Assembly (NCBI RefSeq): GCF_033118175.1
Contig: NC_083696.1
Coordinates: 39,045,001 to 39,109,000 of the forward strand
Direction of reading: 5' to 3'
Source of the DNA: Dama dama
Lineage: Eukaryota > Chordata > Mammalia > Artiodactyla > Cervidae
DNA length: 64,000 nucleotides
Part shown: positions 11,351 to 21,495 of the stretch, one piece after another
Numbering within the stretch: the stretch's first letter is position 1
How the letters are laid out: every line of letters starts with the position of its first letter
Notes under the pieces: generated by a model
The model's database searches: none
Told to the model about the DNA's origin: nothing
Seen by the model: only the letters and a program-made list of their open reading frames with translations
Position numbers and translations under genes: made by a program

Positions 11351-12310
11351 TAATGGAATGTGCATTAAAAAAAAACAGTGTGATAAAATTTCCTCCAAAC
11401 ACATATGAAATACAGATTTTCTAAGTTTGTGACTATTCCCGTGATAATACTTACAAAATCTATTTGTTCATTTTGTAAAAATTGGGTTCAAGTAAAATTT
11501 CTTTGCACAATTTTTTGGGAAAGGACAATAAAATAAAATTGTAGCCCTCTCTTATTGCTTTTGCATTTCTCTCCTTTTATCAGATCAAGGTACCTGAAAT
11601 GACCCTTCTGAGGACCTACTGTATTGAGTTGAGTGTATGTTCAAGAATACTTTTAAAAAATTGAAATGGTGAATAAATGAGAAAAAATAACTGTCAGCTA
11701 AATTCTAACCTATAAAATGGATTTTTTTTATATTGTAGCATACATAGGAACAGAAAATGTCACGTATCTAGTAAAATATCAGTATTAGAGGGATAGTTTA
11801 TGATTCACTTTACAGGATGGAGGAGGCAGATTTAAGTAATTCTGTACATTGATGGAGTCATATCATAGAATTGTTTTGATAGAGAGTGTAAAAAAATCAC
11901 TATTTTTATTAAGTTGGTGTAAGTTTTACTAAACAGAGTCAATATACTATAGATGAATCTTTGTATTCCACATGGTTAAAATGGGGTCTTTTCAACACTG
12001 ATAGAGTTCATATGATGTAGGAAAATTCTCAGAAGAAATGGGCAAATAAAGAAACAGAACTAACTCTATCTCTGTTTTACATCTGGGAATGAGAATTAAA
12101 GTACAACAAATTATATTTCCCAAGGTCTCTGATGAAATCAGCAATTAAAAACTGATTTTACAATTTTTGTAAAATCATTTTGGTAAAATACATATGTAAA
12201 ATGTATTTTACCAAAACTATTTGTAAAATAGCCTGTAAAAGACTTTCTTTTACAATTAATCAAATGTACTGAGAAATATAAGATTTTCTTTCTCGGGGGT
12301 TGGTGGTGGT
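11351..12310. other. Non-repeat stretch containing a hairpin
   Basis: AT-rich DNA with no named repeat, apart from the palindromic cluster at 12155-12240. Confidence 0.35.
12178..12216. repeat. Perfect 16-bp-arm hairpin
   Basis: Arms TTTTGGTAAAATACAT (12178-12193) and its exact reverse complement (12201-12216) enclose a 7-base loop. A second small hairpin with ATTTTACAA/TTGTAAAAT arms lies just upstream, and the GTAAAAT heptamer recurs throughout 12160-12240. Confidence 0.9.
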
Positions 12311-12311
12311 G

Positions 12312-12400
12312 TTTTAGTCACTAAGTCATGTCCAGCTCTTGCAACCCCATGGACTGTAGCCTGCCAGGCTCCTTTGTCAATGGGGTTCTTGGGGGTGGTA
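12312..12400 (-). mobile_element. Bov-tA SINE, antisense, partial
   Basis: Only the tail half is present: CTAAGTCATGTCCAGCTCTT, then CCCATGGACTGTAGCCTGCC. The head is missing. Confidence 0.85.
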
Positions 12401-12742
12401 TGGGAACCATAACTGGGAGTGCCAAAATAATTTGTAAATCTCTGTATTGGAAAGTTGTGTTAAGTGGTGACAGGTTTTAATTCTGGAAGTAAGAATTATC
12501 TTCTAGCATATCTGATAGCCTGGGATAATACAGTGACAGATATAGAGTAAAACAGAAATATTCTATTTAAGGAAATTGTATTTTAATGTTTTAATCAGCT
12601 CTACTGCACATTGCTTATATATCTGATTAAAAATCATTGATTCAGAGATTCCCAGTTTAAAATGGAGTCTGGCTACAAGCCTCTGATGAACCTTCTCCAA
12701 TTTCCTACTAAATACCTTTGAAGGAAGAAGGGTATGCCACCC

Positions 12743-12954
12743 TGTGGTAAGTTGATGCAGTCATGTCCGACTCTTTGCGATCCTATGGACTGTAGCAGGC
12801 TCCTCTGTTCATCGGATTCTTCAAGCAAGAATGCTGGAGTGAGTTGCATTTCCTTCTCCAGGGTATCTTCCCAACTCAGGGCTCAAACCCATGTCTTTAA
12901 CGTCTCCTGCATTGGCAGGAGGTTCTTTACCATTAGCACCACCTGGGAAGCCCA
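12743..12954 (-). mobile_element. Bov-tA SINE, antisense, with target duplication
   Basis: Full-length minus-strand Bov-tA. The flanks TATGCCACCC (12733-12742) and TATGACACCC (12955-12964) match at 9 of 10 positions, fixing both ends. Confidence 0.92.
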
Positions 12955-12964
12955 TATGACACCC

Positions 12965-13347
12965 CAGAAGAATATAAAGTTAGGACTGAGAAATAATTAT
13001 CAGAATCTGTGAAAAAATTTTAACTGGGAGCAAACTGAACCAAAGAAATGCAAATATTTACACAAAACAAAAAGCATTAAAACTATTATAAAAACACTTT
13101 TCCATCTCTGCATTGCTCCTCTCCCCACTGCCAGACACATGTAAACTCTCACAGTCTGTTCCTTCCTGCTAAAAAAAAAAATGGCCCGTTCGCATATGGG
13201 TTCTGTTTTTTGAGCATCCAGGTTATATTTGTTCCTTCCTCACTAAGTGAATATATTCGTTTGGGGCACCAAGAAGACAACTTATATTTAGGATGGTAAT
13301 AAAGGTGATAGCACCCGAGGAGGCGTAGTTCCCACAAGTAAATCACT
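12965..13347. other. Non-repeat stretch
   Basis: No recognised feature. A minus-strand open frame (13149-13442) runs from here into the BovB edge and is not meaningful. Confidence 0.35.
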
Positions 13348-13363
13348 AATTTCAGGGCTGCAG

Positions 13364-14005
13364 TCAACATTTGCAGTGATTTTGGAGCCCCGCAAAAATA
13401 AAGTCTGCCACTGTTTCCACTGTTTCCCCATCCATTTGCCATGAAGTGATGGGACCAGATGCCATGATCTTAGTTTTCTGAATTTTGAGTTTTAAGCCAA
13501 CTTTTTCACTCTCCTCTTTCACTTTCATCAAGAAGCTCTTTAGTTCTTCACTTTCTGCCATAAGGGTGGTGTCATCTGCATATCTGAGGTTATTGATATT
13601 TCTCACAGCAATCTTGATTCCAGCTTGTGCTTCATCCGGCCCAGCGTTTCTCATGATATACTCTGTATATAAGTTAAATAAGCAGGGTGACAATATACAG
13701 CCTTGACATACTTCTTTTCCTATTTGGAACCAGTCTGTTGTTCCATGTTCATTTCTAACTATTGCTTCCTGACCTGCATACAGGTTTCTCAAGATGCAGT
13801 TCAGGTGGTCTGGTAGGTCCATCTCTAGAAGAATTTTTCGCAGTTTATTGTGATCCATACAGTCAAAGGCCTTGGCATAATCAATAAAGCAGAAATAGAT
13901 GTTTTTCTGGAACTCTTGTTTTTTTGATGATTCAATGGATGTTGGCAATTTGATCTCTGGTTCCTCTGCCTTTTCTAAATCAAGCTTGAACATCTGGAAG
14001 TTCAC
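13364..14005 (-). pseudogene. BovB reverse-transcriptase core remnant
   Basis: A 213-residue frame holding most of an RTE-type RT palm. Motif A is FIDYAKAFD (residues 40-48, with the catalytic Asp at 42), motif B is QGCILSP (101-107) and motif C is YADD (142-145), so the key residues remain. It overlaps the upstream fragment (13980-14666) in another frame, marking a frameshift near 13990. Its C-terminus is cut by the 3' truncation of the element, so it cannot be an intact enzyme. Confidence 0.9.
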
Positions 14006-14666
14006 AGTTCATGTGTTGTTGAAGCCTGGCTTGGAGAATTTTGAGCATTACTTTGCTAGGGTGTGAGATGAGTGCACTTGTGCGGTAGTTTGAGCATTCT
14101 TTGGCATTGCCTTTCTTAAGGATTGGTATGAAAACTAACATTTTCCAGTACCATGGCCACTGCTGAATTTTCCAAATTTGCTGGCATATTGAATGCAGTA
14201 CTTTCACAGCATCATCTTTTAGAATTTGAAATAGCTCAACTGGAATTCCATCACCTCCACTAGCTTTGTTTGTTGTGATGCTTCCTAAGGCCCACTTCAC
14301 TTCACAATCCAAGATATCTGGCTCTAGGTGAGTGATCACGCCATCGTGATTATCTGGGTCATGAAGATCTTTTTTGTATAGTTCTTCTGTGTATTCTTGC
14401 CACCTCTTCTTAACATCTTCTGCTTCTGTTAGGTCCATACCATTTCTGTCTTTTACTGAGTCCATCTTTGCATGAAATGTTCCCTTGGTATCTCTAATTT
14501 TCTTGAAGAGATCTCTAGTCTTTCCCATTCTATTGTTTTCCTCTATTTCTTTGCACTGATCACTAAGGAAGGCTTTCTTCTCTCTCCTTGCTATTCTTTG
14601 GAACCCTGCATTCAAATGGGAATATCTTTCCTCTTCTACTTTGCTTTTCACTTCTCTTCTTTTCAC
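13980..14666 (-). pseudogene. BovB polyprotein middle region (linker and RT N-terminus)
   Basis: A 228-residue frame between endonuclease and RT palm. It contains TNKASGGDGIPVELF (residues ~131-145), the usual N-terminal RT block of non-LTR elements, and VFIPILKKGNAKECSNYRT further on, the expected fingers region. In most RTE copies the last stretch reads ...YRPI/ALISHPSKV, and that is close here. The frame is broken at both ends. Confidence 0.88.
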
Positions 14667-15406
14667 AGCTATATGTAGGGCCTCCTCAGATAGCTATTTT
14701 GCTTTTTTGCATTTCTTTTTCTTGGGGATGGTCTTGCTCCCTGTCTCCTGTACAATATCATGAACCTTTGTCCATAGTTCATCAGGCACTCTATCAGATC
14801 TAATCCCTTGAATCTATTTGTCACTTCCACTGTATAATTGCAAGGGATTTGATTTAAGTCATACCTGAATGGTAGTGGTTTTCTCTGCTTTCTTCAGTTT
14901 AAGTCTGAATTTGGCAATAAGGAGTTCATGGTATGAGCCACAGTCAGCTCCTGGTCTTGTTTTTGCTGACTGTATAGAGCTTCACCATCTTTGGCTGCAA
15001 AGAATATAATCAGCCTGATTTCCACGCTGGCCATCTGGTGATGTCCATATGTAGTCTTCTCTTGTGTTGTTGGAAGAGGGTGTTTGCTATGACCAGTGAG
15101 TTCTCTGGGTAGACTCTATTAGCCTTTGCCCTGCTTCATTCTGTGCCCCAAAGCCAAATTTGCCTGTTACTCTAGGTGTTTCTTGACTTCCTACTTTTGC
15201 ATTCCAGTCCCCTATAATGATAAGGACATCTTTTTTGGGTGTTAGTTCTAAAAGGTCTTGTAGGTCTTCATAGAACCTTTCAACTTCAGCTTCTTTAGCG
15301 TTAATGGTTGGGCATAGACTTGGATTACTGTGATATTGAATGGTTTGCCTTGGAAATGAACAAAGATCATTCTGTCATTTTTGAGATCACATCCAAGTAC
15401 TGTATT

Positions 15407-15601
15407 TCAGACTCTTTTGTTGACTATGATGGCTACTCCATTTCTTCTAAGGGATTCTTGTCCACAGTAGTAGATATAATGATCATCTGAGTTAAATTCA
15501 CCCATTCCAGTCCATTTTAGTTTGCTGATTCCTAAAATGTTGACGTTCACTCTTGCTATCTCCTGTTTGACTACTTCCAATTTGCCTTGATTCGTGGACA
15601 T
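15407..15601 (-). pseudogene. BovB endonuclease N-terminal remnant
   Basis: A 64-residue frame starting MSTNQGKLEVVKQEIARVNV and containing ILGISKLKWTGMGEFNSD, the N-terminal part of the APE-like endonuclease of RTE elements. It stops after VNKRV at a TGA where related copies would read CGA, consistent with CpG decay. The endonuclease continues in broken frames toward 14667. Confidence 0.85.
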
Positions 15602-16195
15602 AACATTCCAGGTTCCTATTCAGTATTGCTCTTTACAGCATCAGACCTTGCTTCTGTCAGCAGTCACATCCACAACTGGGTGTTGTTTTTGCTTTGGCTC
15701 CATCTCTTCGTTCTTTCTGGAATTATTTCTCCACTGATCTCCAGTAGCATATTGGACACCTACCAACCTGGGGGTGGGGGTTCATCTTTCAGTGTCCTAT
15801 CTTTTTGCTTTCTCATACTGTTCATGGGGTTCTCAAGGCAAGAATACTGAAGTGGTTTGCCATTCCCTCCTCCAGTGGACCACATTTTGTCAGAAATCTC
15901 CACCATGACCTGTCTGTCTTGGGTGGCCCTACATGGCATGGCTCAGAGTTTCACTGGGCTAGACAAGGATGTGGTCCATGTGTTTAGATTGGTTAGTTTT
16001 CTGTGATTGTGGTTGTGAAAGCATAAAGTCCATTTATACTTTAGTGTCATTATTGATATAGTTGGGTTTTGTTTTCCATCCACATTTTATTTTCAATTTT
16101 ATGTGCCTGTTTTATGTTACTTTTGTTTTTCTAATTTCTTGCCTTTTTAAGATTAATCCCCCATTTTTAATGTTGCATTTTCCTCTGTGCTATAC

Positions 16196-16507
16196 TTAGT
16201 CACTCAGTTGTGTCCGACTCTTTGCAACTCCATGGAATGTAGCCCGCCAGACTCATCTGTCCATGGGATTCTCTAGGCAAGAATACTGGAGTGGGTTGCC
16301 ATTCCGTCCTCTAGGAGTGCTTATCAACCCAAGATTTGAACCCAGGTCTTCCACATGGCACGCAGATTCTTTACCGTCTGAGCCACCAGAGAAGCCGAGA
16401 ATACTGGAGCCTATCCTTTCTCCACGGGACCTTCCTGACCCAAGAATCAAACTGGGGTCTCCTGCATTGCAGGTGAGTTCTTTACCAACTGAGCTACCAG
16501 GGAAGCC
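16196..16507 (-). mobile_element. Bov-tA SINE, antisense, dimeric variant
   Basis: A full minus-strand Bov-tA (16196-16396) is followed directly by a second tRNA-like head unit (16397-16507), giving two GAGCCACCAG/GAGCTACCAG ends. The same architecture occurs in sense at 25229-25548. Confidence 0.88.
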
Positions 16508-16769
16508 CTTCATATTCTTCTATTAACCTGTAACTACTTGTTCATTGTTTCCATGGCTACACTAAAGATGACAGCATGAGTTATGACATTATTATCCAAT
16601 GCAAATCCTTACTTTTAAAACTTCTGTGAGAATGTTAAAACACATAGAAGTATTTACCCATGTGTTAATAATGCCACATACTTTAATTAGACATATTTTA
16701 AACTCAAACGGCAGTACTCTTATTTTTGTAACTTTGATATCAATTATCCTTCCCAGTGCTTTTTCCTAA
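16508..16769. other. Short non-repeat stretch
   Basis: Nothing recognised. Confidence 0.3.
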
Positions 16770-17450
16770 TTCTTGAGTATATGAAATAGTTGAAGAGTAG
16801 TGCAGTGAACATCCATAAACTCACTTCTCAGAAAAAAAATCACATTAACACTTTATCATACCTATTTACAAGTAAGTGTGTGCATGCGTATATATGCCAA
16901 ACCATTTCATAGAAACTACAGACTTTACCCCTAGAGCATCTTTATGAATATTTTTAAGAAAAGGTCTTTTTTTACATTATCATAATACAACTGTCTCCAA
17001 AATATCAGTATTTACATAATTTCATCTTATACGTAATCCATCTTCAAAGTTCTCCAATTCCCCAAATAACTTCTATAGTTGTATTTTTCCAAACAATCCA
17101 ATTAAGGTTTATATATTATAGTAAGTTTTTATAGCTCATTACCTTAGAAGAGTTCTATGTTAATTTAATAACTTTTCTGAAGTGAGGAGACTAGTTGTAC
17201 TATAGAATGGACTATATTCTGCATTTATATTTCTGACTGTGGTATCATTTTATCTTGTTTCTCTTTCCTCAAAATTCCCAGGTAAACTGGAAGTTAATTC
17301 CATATTCAGTTTAATATTTTTTATAAATTATGCTTAGGTGGTATTCTGTTCTTTATATTACATCTCATCAAGAGCCATGTTAATTTAATGCTGTCACACA
17401 ATTAGTAAGTTGGATTGTTTAATTATAGTGGTAGTCTTTTAAAGAAAGTA
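16770..17450 (-). mobile_element. Ancient L1 3' UTR-like relic, antisense
   Basis: Reads like the complement of an old mammalian L1 (L1MC/ME class) 3' UTR, e.g. ACATCCATAAACTCACTTCT, TTAACACTTTATCATACC, and ACCCCTAGAGCATCTTTATG in the right order. Highly diverged; subfamily not assigned. Confidence 0.5.
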
Positions 17451-17541
17451 TTTTTGTCTAAGATTCTTTAATCACATTATCTTGTCTAAAGCAACCAAGG
17501 TTTTGTTCAAAAACATTTTTTTTCTATTGTGTTTTTTTCTT

Positions 17542-17580
17542 TTTTATTTATTTATTTATTATTATTATTATTTTTTTTTC
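17542..17580 (-). repeat. L1 A-tail with TAA and TAAA microsatellite
   Basis: On the plus strand this is a T-run, TTTA repeats, TTA repeats and another T-run, directly joined to the L1 3' UTR at CCAGTGGGTTTTG. The last ~40 bases of the usual L1 3' end (present in the copy at 50452-50490) are absent. Confidence 0.85.
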
Positions 17581-17878
17581 CAGTGGGTTTTGTCATACAT
17601 TGATATGAATCAGCCATGGATTTACATGTATTCCCAATCCCGATCCCCCCTCCCACCTCCCTCTCCACCCGATTCCTCTGGGTCTTCCCAGTGCACCAGG
17701 CCGGAGCACTTGTCTCGTGCATCCCACCTGGGCTGGTGATCTGTTTCACCATAGATAGTATACATGCTGTTCTTTTGAAATATCCCACCCTCACATTCTC
17801 CCACAAAGTTCAAAAGTCTGTTCTGTATTTCTGTGTCTCTTTTTCTGTTCTGCATATAGGGTTATCGTTATCACCTTT

Positions 17879-18616
17879 CTAAATTCCATATACATGTGTC
17901 AGTATGCTGTAATGTTCTTTATCTTTCTGGCTTACTTCACTCTGTATAATGGGCTCCAGCTTCATCCATCTCATTAGGACTGGTTCAAATGAATTGTTTT
18001 TAATGGCTGAGTAATATTCCATGGTGTATATGTACCACAGCTTCCTTATCCATTCATCTGCTGATGGGCATCTAGGTTGCTTCCATGTCCTGGCTATTAT
18101 AAACAGTGCTGCGATGAACATTGGGGTGCACGTGTCTCTTTCAGATCTGGTTTCCTCAGTGTGTATGCCCAGAAGTGGGATTGCTGGGTCATATGGCAGT
18201 TCTATTTCCAGTTTTTTAAGAAATCTCCACACTGTTTTCCATAGCGGCTGTACTAGTTTGCATTCCCACCAACAGTGTAAGAGGGTTCCCTTTTCTCCAC
18301 ACCCTCTCCAGCATTTATTGCTTGTAGACTTTTGGATAGCAGCCATCCTGACTGGCGTGTAATGGTACCTCATTGTGGTTTTGATTTGCATTTCTCTGAT
18401 AATGAGTGATGTTGAGCATCTTTTCATGTGTTTGTTAGCCATCTGTATGTCTTCTTTGGAGAAATGTCTGTTTAGTTCTTTGGCCCATTTTTTGATTGGG
18501 TCATTTATTTTTCTGGAATTGAGCTGCAGGAGTTGCTTGTATATTTTTGAGATTAATCCTTTGTCTGTTTCTTCATTTGCTATTATTTTCTCCCAATCTG
18601 AGGGCTGTCTTTTCAC
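17879..18616 (-). pseudogene. L1 ORF2 C-terminal remnant
   Basis: A 245-residue open frame encoding the C-terminus of L1 ORF2p up to its natural stop. It includes the cysteine-rich motif C-x3-C-x7-H-x4-C (C102, C106, H114, C119), PYDPAIPLLGI and the TMEYYSAIKNN stretch near the end. The endonuclease and RT domains are absent, since the rest of the element is either inverted or truncated. An unusually long undamaged frame for a fragment, which suggests recent insertion. Confidence 0.92.
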
Positions 18617-18670
18617 CGAATTTCACAATTTGTATGGAAATACAAAAAACCTCGAATAGCCAAAGTAATC

Positions 18671-18982
18671 TTGAGAAAGAAGAATGGAGCTGGAGGAATC
18701 AACCTGCCTGACTTCAGACTCTACTACAAAGCCACAGTCATCAAGACAGTATGGTACCGGCACAAAGACAGAAATATAGATCAATGGAACAGAATAGAAA
18801 GCCCAGAGATAAATCCACGAACCTATGGACACCTTATCTTTGACAAAGGAGGCAAGGATATACAATGGAAAAAAGACAACCTCTTTAACAAGTGGTGCTG
18901 GGAAAACTGGTCAACCACTTGTAAAAGAATGAAACTAGAACACTTTCTAACACCATACACAAAAATAAACTCAAAACTATAA
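18671..18982 (+). pseudogene. Inverted L1 ORF2 segment
   Basis: The flipped 5' piece of the same L1 insertion. Residues such as GINLPDFRLYYKA and DKGGKDIQWKKDNLFNKWCW lie immediately upstream of the 17879-18616 frame in an intact ORF2. It ends early because 31 bp are missing after AAACTCAAAA (about 18977) compared with the copy at 51088-51816, which shifts the frame. Confidence 0.9.
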
Positions 18983-19379
18983 AACTCCTAGAGGAGAACA
19001 TAGGCAAAACACTCTCCGACATAAATCACAGCAAGATCCTCTATGACCCACCTCCCAGAATATTGGAAATAAAAGCAAAACTAAACAAATGGGACCTAAT
19101 GAAACTTAAAAGCTTTTGCACTACAAAGGAAACTATAAGTAAGGTGTTTTTTTCTTATTACTTATTTTTGATATGCCATTTTCTTTAGGCAGGTTACCAT
19201 GTGTTTTAGATCTCTGTTATTTTTCTTGACCTAGCATTTTCACTTTCATGTATTTATTTTTTTATTCCACATCCTGAGGACATTGTGTTTATGTATAATG
19301 GATCTCTTTTCTGCAGTGTTCCTTCTGACCTTGACTGTTGGTAATGCCATTTTAAGTTCTGCTTTAAATGATCAGTACT

Positions 19380-19955
19380 CATAGTCTGTTCATCATGCAG
19401 TAACTAAATATTATAGGCTGGGTGGCTTATGAACAGCAAGCGGTACAGCAAGATCAGGGTGTCAGCATGGCCAGGTGAAGGCCCTCTTCTAGGTGTAGGC
19501 TTCCTGTTGTATCCTTATATCGCCAAGCCAAAAGGGCTAGAAATCTCTCTGGAGCTTCTTTTATAAAGCACTGATGTTATTCGTAGGCTTGCCTGGTGAC
19601 TCAGACAGTAAAGAATCCGCCTGCAATGCAGGAGACTGGGGTTTGATCCCTGGGTCAGGAAGATCCTCTGGAGAAGGGAATGACAACCCACTCCAGTATT
19701 CTTGCCTGGAGAATCCCATGGACAGAGGAGGCTGGTGGGCTACAGTCCACCAGATCACAAAGAGTTGGAAAAACTAACAGCTGAGCAACTAACACACCTA
19801 CACACAATGTCATTTGTAAGGGTGGAAACTTAAGTAGCTCTCAAAGACCCCACCTTTTAATGATGTCACTTTTGGGAGCTTAGGATTTTAACATATGAAT
19901 TTGGGGGAGGAGCACAAATATTCAGACCATAACAATTACCTTTTTTTCCCTTAAT
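19380..19955 (-). mobile_element. MaLR-type LTR (MLT1/MST class), antisense
   Basis: Shows GGCTGGGTGGCTTATGAACA at the left and AACATATGAATTTGGGGGAG at the right, the usual complementary ends of MaLR solo LTRs. A Bov-tA SINE splits it at 19586-19806. Non-coding; no internal retroviral sequence seen. Confidence 0.75.
19586..19806 (+). mobile_element. Bov-tA SINE in MaLR LTR, with target duplication
   Basis: Full-length sense Bov-tA with a CTGCAATGCAGGAGACTGGG arm. Flanks ATGTTATTCGTA (19574-19585) and ATGTCATTTGTA (19807-19818) match at 10 of 12 positions. Confidence 0.92.
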
Positions 19956-20179
19956 AGGCTGGATTCTTTCCTTCCCTTTTCTGTACAGTTTTGTAATCAT
20001 TTCTGCATATTTCTCACTATGTCTTGGTATTCCTGAATTTTGCTTATACCATAGAGAAGATTCTCTTTCTTTGCATCTTTTTTTGCATTTATCTTTTTTG
20101 CAAGGATGTTCTTCTGATATACACTTTTTTGAGTGCTGCATCATAACATTCCTTCTTCAAAAAGAATAATTTTAAAGGA

Positions 20180-20670
20180 CTTTGTGTTCGTTTCCTTTTT
20201 TCATTGTGACAGGTTACCATGAAATTAATAGCTTAAAGCAATTCAAATTTATTATCTTACAGTTTTGAAGTTCAGAAGTCCAAAATTAGCCTCACTGGCC
20301 TAAAATTAAGTTGCTAGCAAGTCTGGTTTCTTCAAGAAGAGGAAAATCCAGTCCCTTGCCTTTTCCAGCTTCTAGAGGCAACCTGCATTTCTTGGCTAGT
20401 GACTCTTTCCATGAATTATTCCAACCTCTTGCTTCCATGGTCACATCTTCTACTCCGACCTAAGTCTGAAGATCTAGCTTCCCTCTTAAAAGACCTTTGT
20501 GATTATACCGGGTTCATCCGATAATCCAGAATAATTTCCTCATCTAAAATTCCTTAATTTAATTATACCTGCAAATCCCCTTTCACTATGTAAGATGATG
20601 TATTTGAAGATGTTTAGGATTAAGATGAGAAGCTTTCATGGGGAGAGGGTATCATTCAACCTACCACAGG
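20180..20670 (-). mobile_element. MLT1-like MaLR LTR, antisense
   Basis: Has ATTATCTTACAGTTTTGAAG, TTCAGAAGTCCAAAATTAGC and a TATCATTCAACCTACCACAG end: a diverged minus-strand MLT1-class solo LTR. Separate from the LTR at 19380-19955. Confidence 0.65.
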
Positions 20671-20756
20671 CTCCATATTGGTTTTGTGTTTTTGTTCTTT
20701 GATATTTAGATAGAATGAGAATTCTAGTCTGGTGTTGTATCCTCAAATAAAATCCT

Positions 20757-20970
20757 TGGTGGTGGTTTAGTTGCTAGGTTGTATCCAACTATTTTGCAGC
20801 CTTATGGACCACAGCCTGCCAGGCTCCTCTGTCCATGGAATTCTCCAGGCAAGATACTGGAGTGGGTTGCCATTTCCTTTTCCAGGGGATCTTCCTGACC
20901 AAGGGATCAAACTTGGGTCTCCTACATTGCAGGGAGATTCTTTACGGACTGAGCCACCAGGGAAACCCTA
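20757..20970 (-). mobile_element. Bov-tA SINE, antisense
   Basis: Full order of minus-strand Bov-tA landmarks ending GACTGAGCCACCAGGGAAAC. No clear target duplication seen. Confidence 0.9.
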
Positions 20971-21294
20971 AAAGAAACTCCATACTTGAGAGCTTTTGAA
21001 ATTCTTTTTCAGATCTGAAGTTGAAGAACTGGTTAATATGTATTTTTATTGCCAACTCTTTGATCCTAACATTCTGAGAAAACGGTGAGCACCCTGACAT
21101 GCAGTTAGAGCATAAAGAACTTAGTTTCCATGCTCCTTTTTTGCATAAATCTACCACCGGAAGCCTTCTGGAGTTGCTTTTCTGTTCTGTTTTGTCTTCA
21201 CACAGGAGAGCTTGTCCAGATTTTTTCCTTGAACTACTATAAGAACGGAAGGGTCTTGATGATGATGGTGATGAAAATGATGAAATATAGTGGC

Positions 21295-21495
21295 TGCCAC
21301 ATATTGAGTGCTTATTTTAAGCTAGTCACCATGTTTCAAGCTTTGCACATATTCTTTCATCTCCTTTCAACAAACCCTTGAGGTAAGTACCATTATTATC
21401 ACTATTTGACATTTTAGAGTAATGAAAGTCACAGAAAGAGTAATTAACTAACCTGAGTTGGCATGGAGAGAAAATGGTAGAGCTGGGACAGAGGC
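21295..21495 (+). mobile_element. MIR SINE relic
   Basis: Contains ATTGAGTGCTTATTTTAAGC, CCCTTGAGGTAAGTACCATT and GGTAGAGCTGGGACAG in MIR order. Confidence 0.75.

Larger units (their letters stand above)
13348..16010 (-). mobile_element. BovB LINE, antisense, long copy lacking its 3' end
   Basis: About 2.66 kb of BovB on the minus strand, from the 5' UTR (near 16010) through the endonuclease and RT to a point about 650-700 bp short of the 3' terminus. The missing part is the segment seen at 4137-4800. Losing the 3' end is odd for target-primed insertion, where the 5' end is normally lost. The reading frame is split by stops and shifts. Confidence 0.93.
17529..19156 (-). mobile_element. Young L1 with 5' inversion (twin-primed), full target duplication
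   Basis: From the left: 13-bp duplication GTGTTTTTTTCTT (17529-17541); T-rich tail with TTTA and TTA units (17542-17580); antisense 3' UTR and ORF2 C-terminus (to ~18617); a sense segment of upstream ORF2 (~18618-19143); and an exact second copy of the duplication (19144-19156). The two L1 parts meet in the element at the same point (AAGGTG / CACC), so no L1 bases are lost at the inversion. Inferred mechanism: twin priming. Confidence 0.93.

Noticed and set aside
13364..14666. Possible retron, group II intron or other bacterial-type reverse transcriptase
   Set aside because: Motif spacing, the MSTNQGKLEVVKQEIARV endonuclease start and the sequence repeated across the window identify BovB, a known RTE-type LINE.
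15587..15850. Plus-strand open frames opposite the BovB copy
   Set aside because: They are antisense shadows of the BovB 5' region and endonuclease.
18021..18659. Plus-strand 94-114 codon hydrophobic frames, repeated at 50930-51604
   Set aside because: They are the complement of L1 ORF2, present at both L1 loci for that reason; the hydrophobicity is a strand artefact, not a membrane protein.
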